Shown here: positions 30,901-41,643 of the stretch, in pieces
Position numbering within the stretch: position 1 is the stretch's first letter
How the letters are laid out: every line of letters starts with the position of its first letter
Source of the DNA: Gracilariopsis chorda
Taxonomy: Eukaryota; Rhodophyta; Florideophyceae; Gracilariales; Gracilariaceae
Direction of reading: 5' to 3'
Assembly (NCBI GenBank): GCA_003194525.1
Contig: NBIV01000004.1
Coordinates: 372,001 to 436,000 of the forward strand
Length of the DNA stretch: 64,000 nucleotides
Made by a program: the position numbers and the translations under genes
The notes under the pieces: generated by a model
The model's database searches: none
Seen by the model: only the letters and a program-made list of their open reading frames with translations
Told to the model about the DNA's origin: nothing

Positions 30901-32860
30901 TCTTGCAATAAGATCTGGCCTATCAAAAGGACGGCTTCTGTATCCCTGTGGAGAAAATGCTCCGGTGTTTTCGTTGTCCATACTAAGCCTTTTCATCTCT
31001 TCCCGCCATACGTTCATTGTGACTGTGACAAAAAGCGTCGGGGAGCCCAGTCGAGCAACCATTGCTTGCACATCCAGTCGATTTTGTTTCCAGTACGCCG
31101 GAGAGTGTTGATGATTACCTGGAAGGAAGAGTTTACCGGTAGGGCCAAGTTCATCTGTTCCGGTATGGGTCCCAGCCCGCAGCTTCCGTTCTTCAACCAT
31201 TCTCATCTGTTTTGTTTCCAATTCAGGAAGTCTCGAGTCTTCAATGTTTGTGCTAGTACGAAGCAACCATTGCTGAAGAAGAGTACCAGAGTTCAGCAGC
31301 ACATTATCGGTGTACAGTCTTCGCTTAGAGTGTTCTGCCCATGTTAGGCTCCTTTTGTCTCGGTTGTTTGCATCCATCGATGAAATATATGTTGTATCAT
31401 ACGGGGCATGAATCTCACCGTAAGGGTAGAGCAGTGGAAAAGCTCCTTTCTAAGCTCCATTGAATCAGGCTTCAAATGCTTGTACTTGACAACTCGACGT
31501 TGACCATTTTCGGTTGACCTGTGATGGGATTCTCTTCCACCTACCAGCTGGGCAACTGAAGCTTCCGACCTGAACAGTCCACTTGGCTCTGCGAAGAAAG
31601 CTCTCATTACAAGAGGTCTGGCTTGGCTTTTTTTGGTAACGGTCCTGCACCAGAGCTCACCTCGATTCGGGCTTCAGGGGCACCTTGATAATTCCGGACA
31701 ACTATTCCTTCCTTAGTAGCGTCTGCAGAGATGTCCAGAGCAGACTCATCCACGTTTGATCTCCTGCTAACACTTTCGTCTGGTCTGAACAATTTTCTAT
31801 ATCTCTGTCGGACAATATCTGGTCTTGGTTGCATGAGATCGTACAACTTTGGAACCAAGTATCAAATATTTGGTTCAGACACCATTCCTCTCGTGAAAGA
31901 AGAATAATAATCCCGGGAACTAAGACTGGGAGAACCTTCCGACCACAAATATGTGTAGCGCACGTCCTGGTCTGTACCAGAAAGAGACAAGTTGCCTTGA
32001 AGTCGAAGAAATGACAGACCTCCACCCCGAACGTACTTCACATCCATGAATGTGATAACGGTTGCAATTAACACATTTAAGTGTGTTGATAGCGTTTGGA
32101 AAGAACGCAAGCGATATATGTCCTCAATTTTCGGATTAATATGCACTTGTCTGAAAGAAACTCCAAGCGATCTGGAGCTTTTATATACACAGCACGTTCC
32201 CTCGGTCTCTGTAACAAGCAGAACTGCGCCACAATATGTGCACATACGAATACGAAGCACCCACCCCGAATCTTTGAGAGGACACCGAGGTGCTCGATGG
32301 GCGTTTGCACCGCACGTCTCACAACACGCTAGAAGTGTGCCAGTGATTGGTTGGTACTCCGTATATGAAGAGCTTGGACGTGAAAGGCCTTGACGAATAT
32401 TTTCTGCCCTTGCATCTAAGGCATATTTTGCTCCATAGTGAATGCCTTTGCGAGGTCTCCCAGCGAACCGCATAACCGTCCTATCTCATTCCTGATGAAT
32501 GCCGGAAGAATGAGAGGAGCTTAAGTAAACCTCTTCAGGATTATGAGGTTCCATAACATTTTGAGAACGCTTGGTTCTAGTTCCTAAGTCCACCTGCGCA
32601 AGCTCATCGGTTATGTCTCGATGATGCACGGGCTGTATATTCTCTCTTGGACGACGGCCTGCTCCTGACCGGCGACCACCACGTCGTGATAGCGGTCGAT
32701 GCAAAGGAGAACTCATGTCGGACTGCGAGAACCGGAGAGAGATTGAGAGATTTGGTGATGACTCTTCGATGGGAAATGTACCGTCTCTGCCTCTTATGTA
32801 GAGAATTGGTGTTGCACAATAGTTTCTCGCCTGAAATTTACGTATACATATTGTCTTCAT
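27938..32860 (-). pseudogene. Helitron RepHel protein (zinc finger, HUH Rep, PIF1-type helicase), decayed
   Basis: The coding sense runs from 32860 down. Order: basic N-terminus; Cys-rich finger (CCETCGANAHRAPRCP, CTYCGAVLLV); a Helitron_like_N region (LVTVTMN-type block at 31.0-31.4 kb, CIGTAAKLEF); the HUH motif LHHHILIWLEGG at ~30.76 kb; then a PIF1 helicase with a Walker A remnant (RAGTGKIYLLSLLRDI), ATTGIAAALYEG, VIDEASM (29.0-29.4 kb) and the C-terminal YTQGQTL...VYVGLLRGR (28.0-28.2 kb). At least five frame changes or stops separate these parts. Helitrons move by rolling-circle replication. I could not place the 5' TC or 3' CTRR ends. Confidence 0.88.
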
Positions 32861-33059
32861 TGTCTCAAGATGTTTCTGACACCATCAGTACCTTGATAGT
32901 TTACATACGTAGTACTTTACTAAGTACATATGCATTGCATTCTTACTCGGTCTTGGTTTCAGACGTCAATACATATCGAGTACGATTTACCTACGTATGC
33001 AATGTATAGTTTGTTCCTATTCTTGTTACAGCGTTCTAATTTTCTAGAACTTTATGGCC

Positions 33060-33315
33060 TACTTTTGCATTACATATATTAAAACTATTTTTCTTAGAAG
33101 GGTATACGTTTGTATTACGCAGCCTACGTATGCGCTATGTAAACTATAACTATTTTTGTTAGAAGGGTATACGTTTGGAGCACTGCGCCGCCTACATATG
33201 CACTAAATAGATTACAACTACTTTTGTTAGAAGGGTATACGTTTGCCGTACTGTGCAGCCTACGTATACAAAAAGTACAATGTAACTATTCTTGTAAGAA
33301 GGGTAAACGTAGGTT
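33060..33315. repeat. Four tandem copies of a 65-68-bp unit
   Basis: Each copy contains an AGAAGGGTATACGTTTG core (33,096; 33,161; 33,229; 33,297) with CCTACGTATG-type flanks. They lie upstream of the small frame at 33499, in AT-rich DNA. Confidence 0.85.
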
Positions 33316-33498
33316 GTACTATACCTAATTTATTTTGTTGCTTGAATAGGTTACCTTTCTATTTTACCTATTGTCTAATGTGCTGACGATTGTGTACTTA
33401 AGCTAGAGCGTACCTTAAAGTCGCAGAAAACTTTTCTCCAAGCAGCCACCTACAACTTATTTTACTCTACTTCTTCTTTTCAACTATTCTCTAACACC

Positions 33499-33876
33499 AT
33501 GGCCGATATGTCCCAAACAGAGGTTCGCTACCTACACCTATGCCGTTTGCGCGACCGTAAGGATGCTATTCTACCGCACTTGGGCACATTATTTGAAAAA
33601 TTGTGCATCATACAGGCTTCATTGAAGCACACTGATATGCACCGTGGCAATGTCAATTTATTCTTTTTGGAAGAGATTCTGTGCTCCATTGGCCCAAAAA
33701 TCGACACCTTGTACACGGAATTGGAAGACTACCGCGTGATTGGAGGCAGCAAGTATTTGCCTGTTCGCTGGCTGTCAGAGATATCCACGTGTAAGACGGG
33801 TTCAACGGGGCTGATAGAAGTTGAGGCTGTCGAGAATGACAGATCATACACGTGCTCGACCGATTCGCGCCAGTAG
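33499..33876 (+). CDS. Unrecognised 125-residue protein in the Harbinger-like element
   Basis: ATG in good context (ACCATGG) after a ~130-bp AT/CT-rich leader. The N-terminal 80 residues look helical (RLRDRKDAILPHLGTLFEKL, NVNLFFLEEILCSI) and the tail is polar. It ends 24 bp before the transposase, facing it. No family is recognised. It may be an accessory gene of the element or a captured fragment. Confidence 0.4.
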   Translation: MADMSQTEVRYLHLCRLRDRKDAILPHLGTLFEKLCIIQASLKHTDMHRGNVNLFFLEEILCSIGPKIDTLYTELEDYRVIGGSKYLPVRWLSEISTCKTGSTGLIEVEAVENDRSYTCSTDSRQ

Positions 33877-33900
33877 GGCAAACCCTTTGATTACCATTGA

Positions 33901-35103
33901 CTAGTCGTTTGGAGGGTCAACTTGCTCGTTGTCAGAGCAATCCTTAGGTAGGTTAGACATGTTCTCTTCTCGACTTAGATATGCCATATAAAAGTTGAGG
34001 ATCTGATTCAGACGAACTAGACGAGTGCCTACATTGAATAGCCTTACACCGAAGTGCAGAATTACACCACGTTCTCCGCGCTCCTCGTATGGAATTTTTT
34101 CAAGGAACGCAGGAAATGAGCCTTGCAGAGCACGCATTCCGCACTCCGAGCTTTTTCGGGCAGATGTAGCTTGTCTCACGCGCTGAATGGTACAAGTATC
34201 GGAGGAATCTGGTACATCTTGCGACGATTTCAGTAGAAAAGGGTAGCTGCCGCGACTAAAAGCAGAGTCCACCACACAGGTTCCCCCAGTATTCACATAA
34301 ATCTGCTCAAGCTTTCTTTTTATTGAACTCCATTCTGCAATGGTAGAATCATGCATAGTTCCAGGCGCATTTATCGAACAGGCTATAATAATTCCATTAG
34401 GCGAAAATACAAACACATTGGAAACCAAAAGGTCGGGCTGCCACCCATTGTGAAACATGCTCTGAATGATTCCATTGGAACTTTGTTCTAGATAGAGTTT
34501 GAAGCCATCTGCGACGGCGTAGACATCCCCTAAAAGAGAGAACTTTGCTTTAAATGCTTCTCTAAATTCTTGTACGTCATTCGTGTTAGGCATCGCAATT
34601 CCTGAAGCGTGATCCTTTGCTAGAGCCTTAAGCAATATAGGTCTTCCAAAGCGAAGAAATACAGATGCTACGGTGCCTGGTATTCCAAAAAGCATACATA
34701 ATGCAGCACATGAGCCTCTGGAGCGGTATCAAGCCAATGTTGGTGCCAAACAACGTGATGCATTTAGTTTACGGGGTCTACCGCGACGAATCAGACGAGC
34801 AGGAAGTCGATGAGTGAACCCATCAGAGCTGTAGGGAGAGTAGGAATTGAAAGAGATTATGGAAGGCGCAAGAAGGTGAGGAAAAGCAGAATGATCAAAC
34901 ACACAGATTGTGGGGAGTGATTGATCGAAACCAGAGCCGAAAAGAATCTCAAACGCAGACAGATTTGGATGCTGTAGTGCGCGTCGTGTGATCTGGAGAT
35001 CATGACGTCTCACTCCTTCAAGAATCAGTTTCTTGCGGAACAACCCGGGATAGTGGGCTCTGGAGTTCTTTGCAAAGAGAGCGATGATGAAGGGCTTCAT
35101 CAT
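33901..35103 (-). pseudogene. Harbinger-type DDE transposase with one nonsense codon
   Basis: 400 codons in one frame from the ATG at 35103. Catalytic residues are in VYAVADGFKLYLEQ, GTCVVDSAFSRGSYPF and the RKSSECGMRALQGSF block (final Glu). VFVFSPNGIIIACSINAPG and MHDSTIAEW are typical of the family. A single TGA at 34729-34731 sits where relatives have Trp (APTLA*YRSRG). No frameshift is seen. The transposase acts with a Myb-like partner; here the partner is also broken. Confidence 0.88.
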
Positions 35104-35514
35104 TTCTTGGAGTTAGCGATTATAATTTTTTCTGGGGTGGCTCCCGAAATATGACACTATGAGGACCTTCTCATTGCTTATTACACTGAACGTTACACCT
35201 TCAGAGTGTGGCCTTATTTTGTGTGTTCATCTTTCCTGCGCGAGCGCACATTTCATGCTGCACAAAGCTATATTGGATTGTGGGTTTTTGTATACACTCA
35301 TCTTGTGTTTTTTAGGAATCTCCCAATCACATTCGTAAACTCTTTTTGTCATAGATAAGAATTACAGCTCTGCTATCATTAAAACACCTTGCGAAGCTTC
35401 TTTAAAGCCACCAAATACTATATGACACATGTCACAAAAATGGCGGAACTTTCTGCTAATTCAAACCTCTTGCATAGCACTACTTAGTATTAGTGACAGA
35501 AAACACTGCGTTGC

Positions 35515-36545
35515 TTGTCTATCCCAACTAAGGCCCTAAATATTGCGAGTGGAAAGTACTTGTCTCAATTTGAGAAAGGACAGATATCCACACTCCGCCA
35601 TGAAGGACCGTCTTTATGCCAAATTGCAGAACACGTACAACGCTCCTTCGGGGCTGTAGAAAGCTTCTTAAGTTCAAATACGAAGCCAAATCAGCCCACC
35701 GTCGCCAAAAAGCTTCGAAAACTGTCTCCACAGCAACATTGCGCTTTGCTATGGGAGGCACGTAAGGGCAACTCGAGTGCATCAGATTTAAAAAGAGACC
35801 TCAATCTCAGTGTATTCGTTCGTGGGGTGCAGCAGTTACTCAAAGAAGGCGAAACCCTTAAGTATTCAAAGATGATGCGGGGCCCGAAAATGACCGAAGA
35901 TCATAAGATAGCACTGCTACAATGGGCACGATGCAACATATCTAAAGAAGTTTTTTTTTGGATTAAAGCTCTGTTCTCAGATGAAAAGAAGTTCGACCTT
36001 GACGGTCCAGATGGTTTTTCATATTACTGGCATGATTTGAGAACAGAGGCCCGACGTCTATCCTCCAGTGTTGGAGGTGGTAACTCGGTCATGGTTTGGG
36101 GTGCGATATCATTGTATGGTGTCAGTGACTTATTATGTTCATTGGGGACTCAGGATTCTAAAAATTATTGCAAAACCCTAGAGCTTGGACTACTACCTTT
36201 GACTGCAGAAATATTTGGACCTATGTCAACTTGGATGTTTCAAAAGGACGGTGCTTCAGTTCATCGTTCTACTTTCACAAATAACTGGCTACTCCAACAT
36301 CAGGTTCGGCTTCTGTCCTGGCCTGCTAAGTTCCCAGACCTTAGCATAATTGAGAATGTCTGTGGACTAATGGCAAGGAAGTTTAACGCAAATGGTAAGC
36401 AGTTCGAGATTTCGAGCATCTTAAGGACTCTATTCTATATTTATTCAGCACTCTCAGTGCAGACTACATGCAGAAACTGTATGGATCTATTTCTAGACGC
36501 TTGTTTGCTGTGATGGACAAACGTGGTGGTGGTACAAAGTACTAG
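35515..36545 (+). pseudogene. Tc1-C transposase, C-terminal frameshift
   Basis: Open from 35515, with catalytic Asp in LFSDEKKFDLDGPDG, Asp in FQKDGASVHRS and Glu in IIENVCG. Near 36,410 the frame changes, so the C-terminal helix and the ...MDKRGGGTKY end lie in another frame. The first codon is TTG in both Tc1-B and Tc1-C where an ATG is expected. It is full-length otherwise, so only recently dead. Confidence 0.88.
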
Positions 36546-36784
36546 AACAATAAAGGAGTTCAGTTTTGTTGCATGTGCCATAACTTATTTCGCGTGCTTA
36601 AACCTATTTCGATGTAGGATTTTAATTTGTACTCCATATGAAACGGAACAGCGCCAATCACACGCCACTGTCATTTTGGGCACCCATTTTGCCTTTATGT
36701 AAGCGTGACTAGTGTCATGCTTGCACCTTTGAAACCTCTTTATGGGCAGTCGGGTGGGTGTGCTTAAAGAAGTTTCGCACACTA

Positions 36785-36870
36785 TATGACCAATTCGGAC
36801 CTGCGCTCTTATTCAATTACAATGTCTTATATCAATTCGACACGTGCGCAACTTATCACACTCCACTCAT
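36785..36870 (-). repeat. Copia LTR, continuation after Tc1-C
   Basis: TATGACCAATTCGGACCTG and the following CGCTCTTATTCAATTACA block match 56.39-56.45 kb. Homology fades after ~36,860, so the LTR end is not placed. Confidence 0.75.
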
Positions 36871-37113
36871 CTGGTCTGATCCAAGATCAACTCTTGCTTC
36901 AGTCAAAGAGGTTAGCCACGCTGGTTGTGTTAGCCTATCTAAAACATTCTAGTCCATTTTAGCCCACACCCAGCTCTTACTCTCAACCATCTTCTCTGGT
37001 TCGTAATCATCTTTCCATATTCTGTTGAAGCATATGTGATCAATCCTCCTTTGCATATCATAGTTTCGTTTTGTAAGACCATCCGCGGGGTTTCGACTGC
37101 CTTGAGTCCACAT

Positions 37114-37799
37114 TCACTTGTCTAACTCCCCGTATTCAAAGCTGTTTCGAATGGGTTGCACGGTAGATGTAAGAAGATATTGGTGACCTTCGTGCAAAGT
37201 AGTAATAGTGTCCCACAGCACTTTAAAGTCCACCACTATCTGTTGCGTTATTGAACAATCGTTGAACAATGATCTTATGGAGTTCTTCAAGTAGTATCCC
37301 CTGTCATTGGCGGAAGCGCATGCCAAAACTTCTGCACCGTATGCTGAATATGATATACGCTTCTGTTTATGACTGGACCATTCCATGGTATGGAACAGAG
37401 TCTTTTTTGCGGTGTATATCTTCAGACCTTGCAGCATACCGGACTGCCCGTATTCTCTGTTTTTTTCTGAGTGTGACGCATCTGAAAAGGTCACGATTGA
37501 TACACCGTGTGCACTTGAAGGGCCCAGAAAGCGAAGAACTGGATTCCTAGGAGTAGGTCTGAGATGCATATGTTAGCTTCGATAAGATCTTGCACTTTCA
37601 AGTTTGCGATTCGTTGCTGCATCAATGGGATGATCAGGGATGCTTGTGGCGTTAAAGCGTTGTTAAGGTATAATAATGCTTTTGCAAGAAATCTGAACAC
37701 CTTCTCCTCGCTTTCGGTCAGTATGGAGTGTACTTCTTTCCTTCTCTTCCTCTCGAGGAGTATAAACTTCATTCGTTTCATGTATTTGTGCATTGACAT
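37114..37799 (-). pseudogene. Copia pol remnant (end of RT and RNase H)
   Basis: The RNase H part has VTFSDASHSEKNREYGQSG, YSAYGAEVLACA and DRGYYLKN, as in the copia copies at 56.9 and 61.8 kb. Upstream (37.5-37.8 kb) is the connection-like region with ALTPQASLI and MQQRIANLKVQDLIEA. A frame change joins the two. Copia sequence can be followed to ~37,855, where the next block starts. Confidence 0.85.
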
Positions 37800-38296
37800 C
37801 GTTAATGATCCTAGCCGGTCCTGTTGAATAGATGCATAGCGTTTACATAACCAAATAGCTTTGGCTTTCCATCACCCGTTGCCCGACCTGCTCCCTGAAT
37901 CGCATGCTCTACCCCACGCCCTACGAAAAGACGCTCTGCATCACGTGCACCACCTCATCTACGTGCATCATAATATTACGCTCCCTGATATCTCACTCCG
38001 CCACCACCCTCCCTTCTCTGTTTCCAAGCATCCCGTTCTCCGTTCTCCTTCCCCCGCCATGATACCCTGTTGCCATCCCCGTTGCACCTTCTAGGGCCGC
38101 ACCGCGTTCTCTCTCCAGAGTCACCTACGCAGGTGCCCTCATCGACTCACCCCCGACAAACGCTCTTCCTCCTCCGCCAACGCTCCCGTCCAGTTCCCTC
38201 CAAGGACCAAGCGACGAATATCCGTTCAAAACCTCTCCACAATTCCTCCTCCCACTCCCTCACACTGCCCCTCCGACAACGTCCCCCTCGCCGAAG

Positions 38297-41200
38297 ATGA
38301 ACCCTATCAAATCCAACAGGCCTCCCTTTCCCTCCAAACACAAGACGCACACCACATGGCAAGTCACGCCCTCTGTTCAGTCTCCTCCTCAAACCCACCT
38401 CCCCATACCTCGTCCCAATCCCCCTCCCTTCTCCTCAACAACCCCCATCTCGAGCAACTCGTCCTCTGCATCTTCTCCATCGCTTCCTCCTTTAGCACAC
38501 GCAAAGCCGACGAACTCATCTCCCTTCTCAACCACCCAGACTTCTCCAAGTCATCCTTCCAGAAATCCATCTCCTCCGCAAAGCTGTGCCTCGCACTCCA
38601 AGAACACCTCCTCAAGGCATGCATCAGCTCCACTGGCTTCTTCCCTCTCACACTCACCGACGAGCACAACTCCTTCTCCGCAACCCTCTTCCAAAAACGC
38701 GCCACAGACGTCCTGAAGCAACAAATCGCTCTCGCACGCTTCAACAACACCTTCTTCCAACCCGTCTCCCAATCTTCCCCTTCCTCCTCTTCCGCCCCCC
38801 GCCTTCACCCATCCTATGGCCGCAGCCTTTGGAAACAAAGTCGTTCCTGCCTTCAAACAAGCCATCATGCAGTGATGACATCGTCTGGCACACCCCCGAA
38901 AAACCCGATATGGAATCTTTCGTCAGTCTCGTCCAGTTATACTCCGATAAGTCCGCCACCTCACTCAAGAGCTCCTCCATCAACCCATATCCCCTTCACA
39001 CCACCCTTCCCAACTTCTCAGACGCATTCTGCCGAAAGTGTATCTCCGAAACCCTCACCCTCCTCGGATACCTCCCAACCTCCTTCTCTCCCTCTTCCTC
39101 CCCAGACCACGCAGACTTCATCCCACATTCGTCCTCCAACATCCCACGCGAAACAAGAATAGATCTCATTCAGCGCGCCATCTCTGCAATTCTCAACCCA
39201 CTCCTCTCTTCCGCCCTCCTCGGTTTCTCATTCCGTGACACCCACGGTGTACTCTGCCACTGCCGCCCCATCCTCTCCAGCTACTGCGCAGAAATCCCAT
39301 ATGCAAAGGAAATCCTCGCCATCTCGCACGGAACACGACCATAGCACCCCTGCCCTAGATGTACCGTCCCCTGCGAACACCTCTCCCTCAACACAAACCC
39401 CATCCACTTCCGCACACAATCCCAGACTCGAAACAAACGCAGGGAACACGCCGCTCTCCTTCGCCAGTCTGACGAAGCCCAGCTTGCCTGCAAGCCAAAA
39501 GTCGCTCGCACCAAAAAGGTACAAGCAACCAGAGCCCTCCAGTCCCTCTCCCTCGCAAAGTATCCCTCTCTCTTCGAAACTTACGCCATTTTCAACATCA
39601 CTCTCCTTCTCTCCTCTTACAACATCTTCGCCTTCGAACCCCTTCACAACTTCCACCTCGTCATCTCAAAGCTCATCAAAGCCAACGCCATCGAACGACT
39701 CCGCTCCGAATCACTCTTCACCGCAGTCGGCCCCAACAACACCAAACGTCCCTTCCATCCATCCGCACCTCAATCCTCAAACACTCCAAGTCCATCCTCG
39801 CCGCCATCGAAAAGGACTCCCCCGCACCCGGCCTCCACATCGACTTCTCCACAACCGACAACTCCCAAGCCCTCAACGGCTTCTTCACCACAGAAGGCTT
39901 ACGAGGAATGCTGGAAGCAAAGGATTACCGCACCCTCGACATGGTCATCCCCTTCATCGGCGCCTTCTTCGACATATGCTGCAAAGAAACCGACTCCTTC
40001 CCCATCACTTCTGTCTTCACCAAGTACACAGACCTCCTTCTCTCCGCTATGCGATACAACTCGTCCCCCGAATGGACAGACACATCCCTCCTATCTCTCG
40101 AAAAACACATCAGATCCTTCAAAGTCACAGCCGCATCCATTCTCGGACCCTACCACTCCTCCCACCTCGGCACCCTCAAGTTCCATCTCCTCTACCACAT
40201 CGTCGAAGACATACGCCGATACACGGGTCTCCACTTCAACGACGCAGGCATCTTCGAGCACGCCCACGTCCTCTTCAAATCACATTACTCTAAAACTTCC
40301 AAGCGAAAAGCCACCGCCCATACAGAAACCATCAGTGCTATAGACCGCTCCAATCTCTTCAAAGACTGGAATCCACTTTCCGCACACCCTTCCCTATCCT
40401 CCCATGCTCGACCTCAAACTCAACCGCAACCACGCAAACCCTCCTTCGTACGTGACGGAAAACATCTTTCCTTCTACGACATATTCACAGCCGCAAAGTA
40501 CCTTGCATCCACCCCCAACGCAAGTCCAAAATTTCTTCAAGAAATCTTCTCCTCAGACACGCTCTCCATCATCTCATAACTAGGTCCCACCACACTTCAT
40601 TCCTTCGTCTCCCATTCCATCGAATATCTCAAGCTAAATCCCTCACCCAACAACCTTCGTCAAACTCGTCTCACCTTCGTCAACTCCGCGTACGTCGTCG
40701 GCAGTTACATCCCAACACTACACAATTACAACCAAGAACGAAACGAACTCGTCCTCCAAGAATCCTCGGTCCCTCTCCTCCAGCTCATCTTCGCCGTTCC
40801 ATCATTCGGACCTTCCAGATCACCAAAGTTCTCCCATATCCTTGTCGCAGGAAGCAACTTCTCCTCTCCATCCACACCAACTGTATGGGTCTCCAAGCTC
40901 ATTGCCCTAGTTCGCTTCAAACTACCTTCCCCCTCTTCAAGCTCTTCCACCCCCATTACGAAGTTATTCGCTTTCGTACAATTTCTTGAACTCGTGCCAC
41001 CCCGCGACAATGTCGTATATCACCCTCAACTGCGTCTGCCTTCGGTGGTCAACCGATGACGAGCGGGACCATACCACCGATCCAGTTCCTATCTCCAAAC
41101 CTTCCACCGACGACAGCGTATCTCCTTGGTTCGGCCTCATTCCTTCCACCTCCATTCTAGGTGCAGTCTACGTCATTCGAGGAAACTACCCCGCCCCGCC

Positions 41201-41306
41201 ATTCACTCCTCGTCTTCACTGGCGCTTCCATCGTTTCTACATTAACCGATTCTATCGTGACACCTCTTCAAAGCCTTACGCCCCACAATCTACAACACAT
41301 CATTAA
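38297..41306 (+). pseudogene. CACTA/Plavaka-like DDE transposase remnant
   Basis: A ~1000-codon reading spread over three frames. Blocks in order: HLEQLVLCIFSIASSF (38.45 kb), DDIVWHTPEKPDMESF, RAISAILNPLLSSALLGFSF, CRPILSSYCAEIPYAKEIL, a CPRCTVPCEHLSLN Cys pair (39.36 kb), FAFEPLHNFHLVISKL (39.64 kb), TLDMVIPFIGAFFD, GTLKFHLLYHIVEDIRRYTG with FNDAGIFEHAHVLF (40.2 kb) and ILGAVYVIRGNYP...FYINRFY (41.2 kb). The KFH-x2-YH-x2-EDIRR and C-terminal I-x-G-x2-x-VI patterns resemble Plavaka/CACTA transposases, but I could not assign the catalytic triad. In-frame TAG at ~39,344, TAA at ~40,579, and frame changes near 38.85, 39.8 and 41.05 kb. Confidence 0.45.
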
Positions 41307-41643
41307 ACCACCCCCTTCACCAGTAACACTATTCTTCTTCAACTTGTTCTTCATATCCTCCCAGACCTTCCTCCCAATGCGCCTCGACATGATCCGTCGC
41401 CTCACCTCTTCCAACATCTCGACTCTCTTTCACCAACCTCTTCATCCACACATCTTCTGGCCGACACGCAGCAACGTAACAGTCCAGCACCCCTCCCACC
41501 CGTTTCGTCATATGTTCCAAAAAGTATTCATCCTTCACGGCCAAGTATATCCTCCGCTTCGAAGATAGCCACAGCGCTACCGTCACTTCTCTATCCCCAT
41601 TGCCAGCTATACAACGCTGGTCACCCTCATCGCAACCTTCATT

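Larger units (their letters stand above)
26251..35324. mobile_element. Harbinger-like element (9.07 kb) inside Tc1-C, containing a Helitron
   Basis: Both ends read GGGAGATTCCTRAAAA inward (26251 rightward; 35324 leftward on the complement). The flanks join seamlessly when compared with the unoccupied site in Tc1-B (…GGTTAGTGAATCA… near 23,465). It contains a DUF6818/Myb-like gene (+) and a Harbinger DDE transposase (-), the usual two-gene set of this superfamily, plus a 5-kb Helitron remnant between them. The short target duplication is not resolved. Confidence 0.75.
26142..36784 (+). mobile_element. Tc1-type element Tc1-C, interrupted by a 9-kb Harbinger-like element
   Basis: Left end CAGTGTGCGTAACGCTG at 26142, right end CGCACACTA at 36784, with TA duplicated at 26140-26141 and 36785-36786. 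Without the insertion (26251-35324) the element is ~1569 bp, like Tc1-A and Tc1-B. The transposase lies in the right piece. Confidence 0.9.

Noticed and set aside
33060-33315. CRISPR-like array
   Set aside because: Repeats are contiguous and diverged with no unique spacers, in a eukaryotic transposon.
37861-38300. Pro/Ser/His-rich frames at the start of block X
   Set aside because: C-rich low-complexity DNA is stop-poor. Coding support begins only near 38.4 kb.
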